From: Opitutales bacterium
GTDB lineage: Bacteria > Verrucomicrobiota > Verrucomicrobiia > Opitutales > Opitutaceae
Reading direction: 5' to 3'
Length of the DNA stretch: 13,728 nucleotides
NCBI GenBank assembly: GCA_021772595.1
Contig: JAJFLS010000526.1
Location: 1-13,728 of the forward strand
Position numbers and translations under genes: made by a program. A model generated the notes under the pieces. The model was given only the letters and a program-made list of their open reading frames with translations. It was not told the DNA's origin and did no database searches. Below, piece by piece: positions 11,492 to 13,728 of this stretch (its first letter is position 1; each line of letters begins with the position of its first letter).

Positions 11492-13468
11492 GACTCGGGC
11501 GGATGTGTAGCCGGGGCCGCCGTTGTTTCGGGTCCAGTAGGCGGAGGGTTCCAGAAAGATCTCTTGGCTGGCGGGGACGCTTAGGGTGGTGTCTTGGCTG
11601 ATGTGGGTGAAGTGGCTTGTGGTTTCTCCGGCGGCGGAATCGCGGAGGGTGTAGGCCATGCCGTCTTCGACGCTCATTGCGACGGGCCATGGCGGGGAAC
11701 CGGGGCCGCCGATGTTGCTTATGGGGTGGAGGCTCCAGGATTGGGAAGACGAGAATATCGCGTTCCCGGCGACGATCTCGCTCGAACTGCCTGCGAGGAG
11801 CGGATAGGTATCGGTGGAGGATCCGGGATCGATGGTCTCGTAGACGCTGTTTTGGGCGGAGTTGAAGCTGACGGTGGTGGAGGATACGGCGCTGGGGACG
11901 CCCATGGCAGGCATGGCGATGCCGGGGCGGAGCGACTTGTACACCGATAGATGGGCCGTGAAGTCTCGGGTGTCGCCGCTGAGCTGGACGTAGCTGCTGT
12001 CCGACGACGCTCGGGAGTTGGGGTGGACGACGAATCCTTGGGTGCCGAAGAGCGCGAAGGCGCCGGCTTGCGGGAAGTAGCGCGCTCGCGTTCTTCTGTC
12101 GTGCACGGTTTCGACTTCCCGCAATTGCGCGTTGATAGTCGATGTCCGCTCCCTTGTGAACGTGAAGTCGCCGGTGGCTGTGGATACGTTTTCGGTGGCG
12201 GTGAATTGGGAGGATGATGCGAGATCCGATTGGGTGGTGGTGACTTCTGAAAAGAACCTGGCGAATCTCGACCAGGCGGCCGTCCGCGCGTCCAAGGCGG
12301 TAGTTTCGTTGTAGACTGCGAGGTAGCTTTCTTCGGCATTGAATTGAGCTCCTCGGCCTTGAAGGGTCGACTGGAATCCATCTACGTAGGTGAGCGTCGA
12401 CGTGGTGGTGAACCATGCGGGGCTTGACGAGGTATCTGAGCGCGTGATTTCGATAAGATCCAACAGGGTCGAGGCCGTCACGATCTTGACCCGGCTGAAG
12501 GTATGGAATGGGCTCGTGAGCGACTGGGTATTCAGACGCGTATGCGTGACCGAGCCCGCGCTGTCGTTGGTGGTGTTGGTGACGGTCTTGACCGCGAAGC
12601 CGCCGACATGAGTCGAATGGGTTTCTGATTGGTTGTCTGCGATAAGCGAGGCAACGCTAGCCGTGAGCAGAGCGCTGGGCAGCCCGCTATTGGCGACGCC
12701 GCTAGCGGTGAGAACGTAGAGCATTTCGTCTTCGTCGGCGAATGCAGCGGTACAGACGGTTGTGGCATTGTAGTTGGCGGGCGGAGACCCGAACGTGGGC
12801 TGCGCTACTGTGGATGTGCCGCTGATATGTTGAGTCCGCGTAACGGTGGACAAGCCGACATTTCCTGCGGCCGTGTCCGACGAAACGCCGATCGCAGTCG
12901 TCTTGGATGTCGTGGCGTTGGTGGATGTCGTATGGAAAGTGACGTTGCTGCCAAGCGTGGTAACATTGATTTGGGAGGTGAGCGTCTGAGTCGCAGTCGT
13001 GTGGTAGCTGATGGTTTTGCTGTCCGCCGACGAACTGCTCGAGCTGGCACTGCTGCCTATAGTTGTGCCGGGAAAGGTGGTGATCGTCGTGAACGGCGCA
13101 TCGGTAGTCGTGAGCGTGCCGCCTGAGGTTTGGCGGAGCTCTACATGGCTGGCGCTGGACCACGAGACTCCCGGCAGACTTATAGAGGTGCTGAATGTGG
13201 ATTTGTTGACAGTCTCGACAATCGTCTCGCCCGCACTCTGGTTTGTGAGCGCGAAGTCCCAATGCGTGAACGAGGTCGTGAATTGAGACTGGAAGAGAAG
13301 GCTGTGGGCTAGTGTCCCCAATTCGCCTCGCCCAGCGGTGGTAGAGCCAACCTCCGTGAATCCGGTGCCTGAGGCCAAGGTTTCGGAAGTCGAAACCGAA
13401 GAAGTCGTAATCCACGAGCTTTCGCTGGCCGGAAAGTCTGCGGTTTTAGTGGTCTTGCATGTCAGCAT
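11483..13468 (-). CDS. Large Ser/Thr-rich probable phage tail or fibre protein
   Basis: This 661-residue protein has no signal peptide and no recognised domain. Well over a third of the first 120 residues are Ser or Thr, and about residues 140-150 form a poly-Ser tract (SSASSSSSSADS). Short Thr/Ser/Val-rich segments recur throughout, consistent with a long beta-structured fibre or sheath-like virion protein. The last 100 residues contain more Gly, Pro and aromatics (IGGPGSPPWPVAMSVEDG). It starts 6 bp after the upstream cut-off gene and is followed by the glycosyltransferase gene, so all are probably cotranscribed. GGAG lies about 13 bases before the ATG, a long spacing. The frame is intact. 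A virion structural role is inferred from context; a surface adhesin is less likely without an export signal. Confidence 0.7.
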   Translation of the reverse strand: MLTCKTTKTADFPASESSWITTSSVSTSETLASGTGFTEVGSTTAGRGELGTLAHSLLFQSQFTTSFTHWDFALTNQSAGETIVETVNKSTFSTSISLPGVSWSSASHVELRQTSGGTLTTTDAPFTTITTFPGTTIGSSASSSSSSADSKTISYHTTATQTLTSQINVTTLGSNVTFHTTSTNATTSKTTAIGVSSDTAAGNVGLSTVTRTQHISGTSTVAQPTFGSPPANYNATTVCTAAFADEDEMLYVLTASGVANSGLPSALLTASVASLIADNQSETHSTHVGGFAVKTVTNTTNDSAGSVTHTRLNTQSLTSPFHTFSRVKIVTASTLLDLIEITRSDTSSSPAWFTTTSTLTYVDGFQSTLQGRGAQFNAEESYLAVYNETTALDARTAAWSRFARFFSEVTTTQSDLASSSQFTATENVSTATGDFTFTRERTSTINAQLREVETVHDRRTRARYFPQAGAFALFGTQGFVVHPNSRASSDSSYVQLSGDTRDFTAHLSVYKSLRPGIAMPAMGVPSAVSSTTVSFNSAQNSVYETIDPGSSTDTYPLLAGSSSEIVAGNAIFSSSQSWSLHPISNIGGPGSPPWPVAMSVEDGMAYTLRDSAAGETTSHFTHISQDTTLSVPASQEIFLEPSAYWTRNNGGPGYTSARVEL

Positions 13469-13474
13469 GATCCG

Positions 13475-13728
13475 CTAGCTCCAACTCCATGCGTAGTAGT
13501 ATTCGAAGGGGCTTTCTCCAGGGCCTACGGGGCCGACTTTCTCAGTCTGGTACTTAAGCGCGGCGGCCATGAGCAGAGACTTGGAGACGATATTGAAGGC
13601 GACTCCATCGGAGATGATAGCGAGGAGGATATCGATCGTGGTGGGCGGGGCGTTTTTGGCGGGCTGGGCGCTGGTGGGCGGGGTTGTCTCGATGGTGTAG
13701 GAGACGCCGGTGACGGCGCCGGTGGCGA
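13475..13728 (-). CDS. Phage-type hypothetical protein, C-terminal part (cut by the window edge)
   Basis: The frame is open from the right edge to a TAG at 13477-13475, giving 83 C-terminal residues. The visible part has a Pro/Thr linker (TTPPTSAQPAKNAPPTTIDI), then a hydrophobic helical stretch (ILLAIISDGVAFNIVSKSLL), then LKYQTEKVGPVGPGESPFEY and a Tyr/Trp-rich end. No start codon candidate with support is inside the window. Co-orientation and the 6-bp gap to the next gene place it in the same operon. No family is recognised. Confidence 0.7.
   Translation of the reverse strand, partial: ATGAVTGVSYTIETTPPTSAQPAKNAPPTTIDILLAIISDGVAFNIVSKSLLMAAALKYQTEKVGPVGPGESPFEYYYAWSWS

Larger units (their letters stand above)
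3791..13728. mobile_element. Integrated phage-like element (left end, truncated by the window)
   Basis: The element begins after tRNA-Gln with a tyrosine integrase. A long co-oriented minus-strand block follows, with products that look like phage parts: tail/fibre-type proteins, a 20-residue-repeat tail-type protein, a DUF2190 decoration-type protein, a glycosyltransferase and a small holin-like membrane protein. No terminase, portal, capsid, tape measure or lysin is in the window, so this is only the distal-tail/lysis end. The gene at the right edge is cut, and no second attachment site is seen. Confidence 0.8.

Noticed and set aside
11442..12416. N-terminal extension of the glycosyltransferase to 681 residues
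   Set aside because: The added 325 residues are Arg/His/Pro-rich, with no glycosyltransferase features, and lie out of frame over the 661-residue protein gene. A GTG at 11441 begins a normal GT strand.
8439..13728. Diversity-generating retroelement acting on tail genes
   Set aside because: There is no reverse transcriptase gene and no template/variable repeat pair with adenine-specific differences in the window.

Overview
The window joins a bacterial chromosome segment (about 1-3790) to the integrase-proximal end of an integrated phage-like element (about 3791 to the right edge and beyond). The junction is a tRNA-Gln(CTG) gene. Family content (MoxR/DUF58/membrane-protein operon, a PNP/MTAP-family phosphorylase, an integrase with a diverged box II) and weak ribosome binding sites suggest Verrucomicrobiota or another PVC-group bacterium. 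That assignment is inference from protein style, not a database result.

Left part, minus strand: a purine nucleoside / methylthioinosine-type phosphorylase (2389-3081), then a tight operon of MoxR ATPase (1297-2268), DUF58 protein (151-1281) and the start of a membrane protein (1-176, partial, probably the transglutaminase usual in such operons). A possible 60-residue gene (3279-3461), a bulged hairpin and a 32-bp near-perfect palindrome lie before the tRNA.

Right part: a tyrosine integrase (3993-5228) reads away from the tRNA. All other element genes run toward it on the minus strand. In transcription order they are: a cut-off gene at the right edge; a 661-residue Ser/Thr-rich probable virion protein; a GT-A glycosyltransferase; a run of small beta-rich tail or fibre proteins, one built of 20-residue tandem repeats; an exported Fn3 protein; a lipoprotein; a DUF2190 capsid-decoration-type protein; and a small holin-like membrane protein. 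This looks like the distal tail / host-range / lysis end of a prophage. Head and packaging genes and the second attachment site should lie to the right of the window.

The most unusual feature is a set of eight short heptanucleotide arrays (usually five 7-bp units, 35 bp) at gene boundaries of the element: 5208-5242, 5926-5960, 9340-9381, 9793-9827, 10293-10327, 10829-10863, 10871-10905 and 11457-11491. Each unit has a conserved 5-base core (AATTC, AATTG, TTAGC or GGGTT) plus two variable bases. They keep company with large palindromes (10233-10288, 10328-10372, 10788-10828). One composite of palindrome plus two arrays sits inside the glycosyltransferase reading frame and is translated as about 40 extra residues. 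No such array was noticed in the chromosomal left part.
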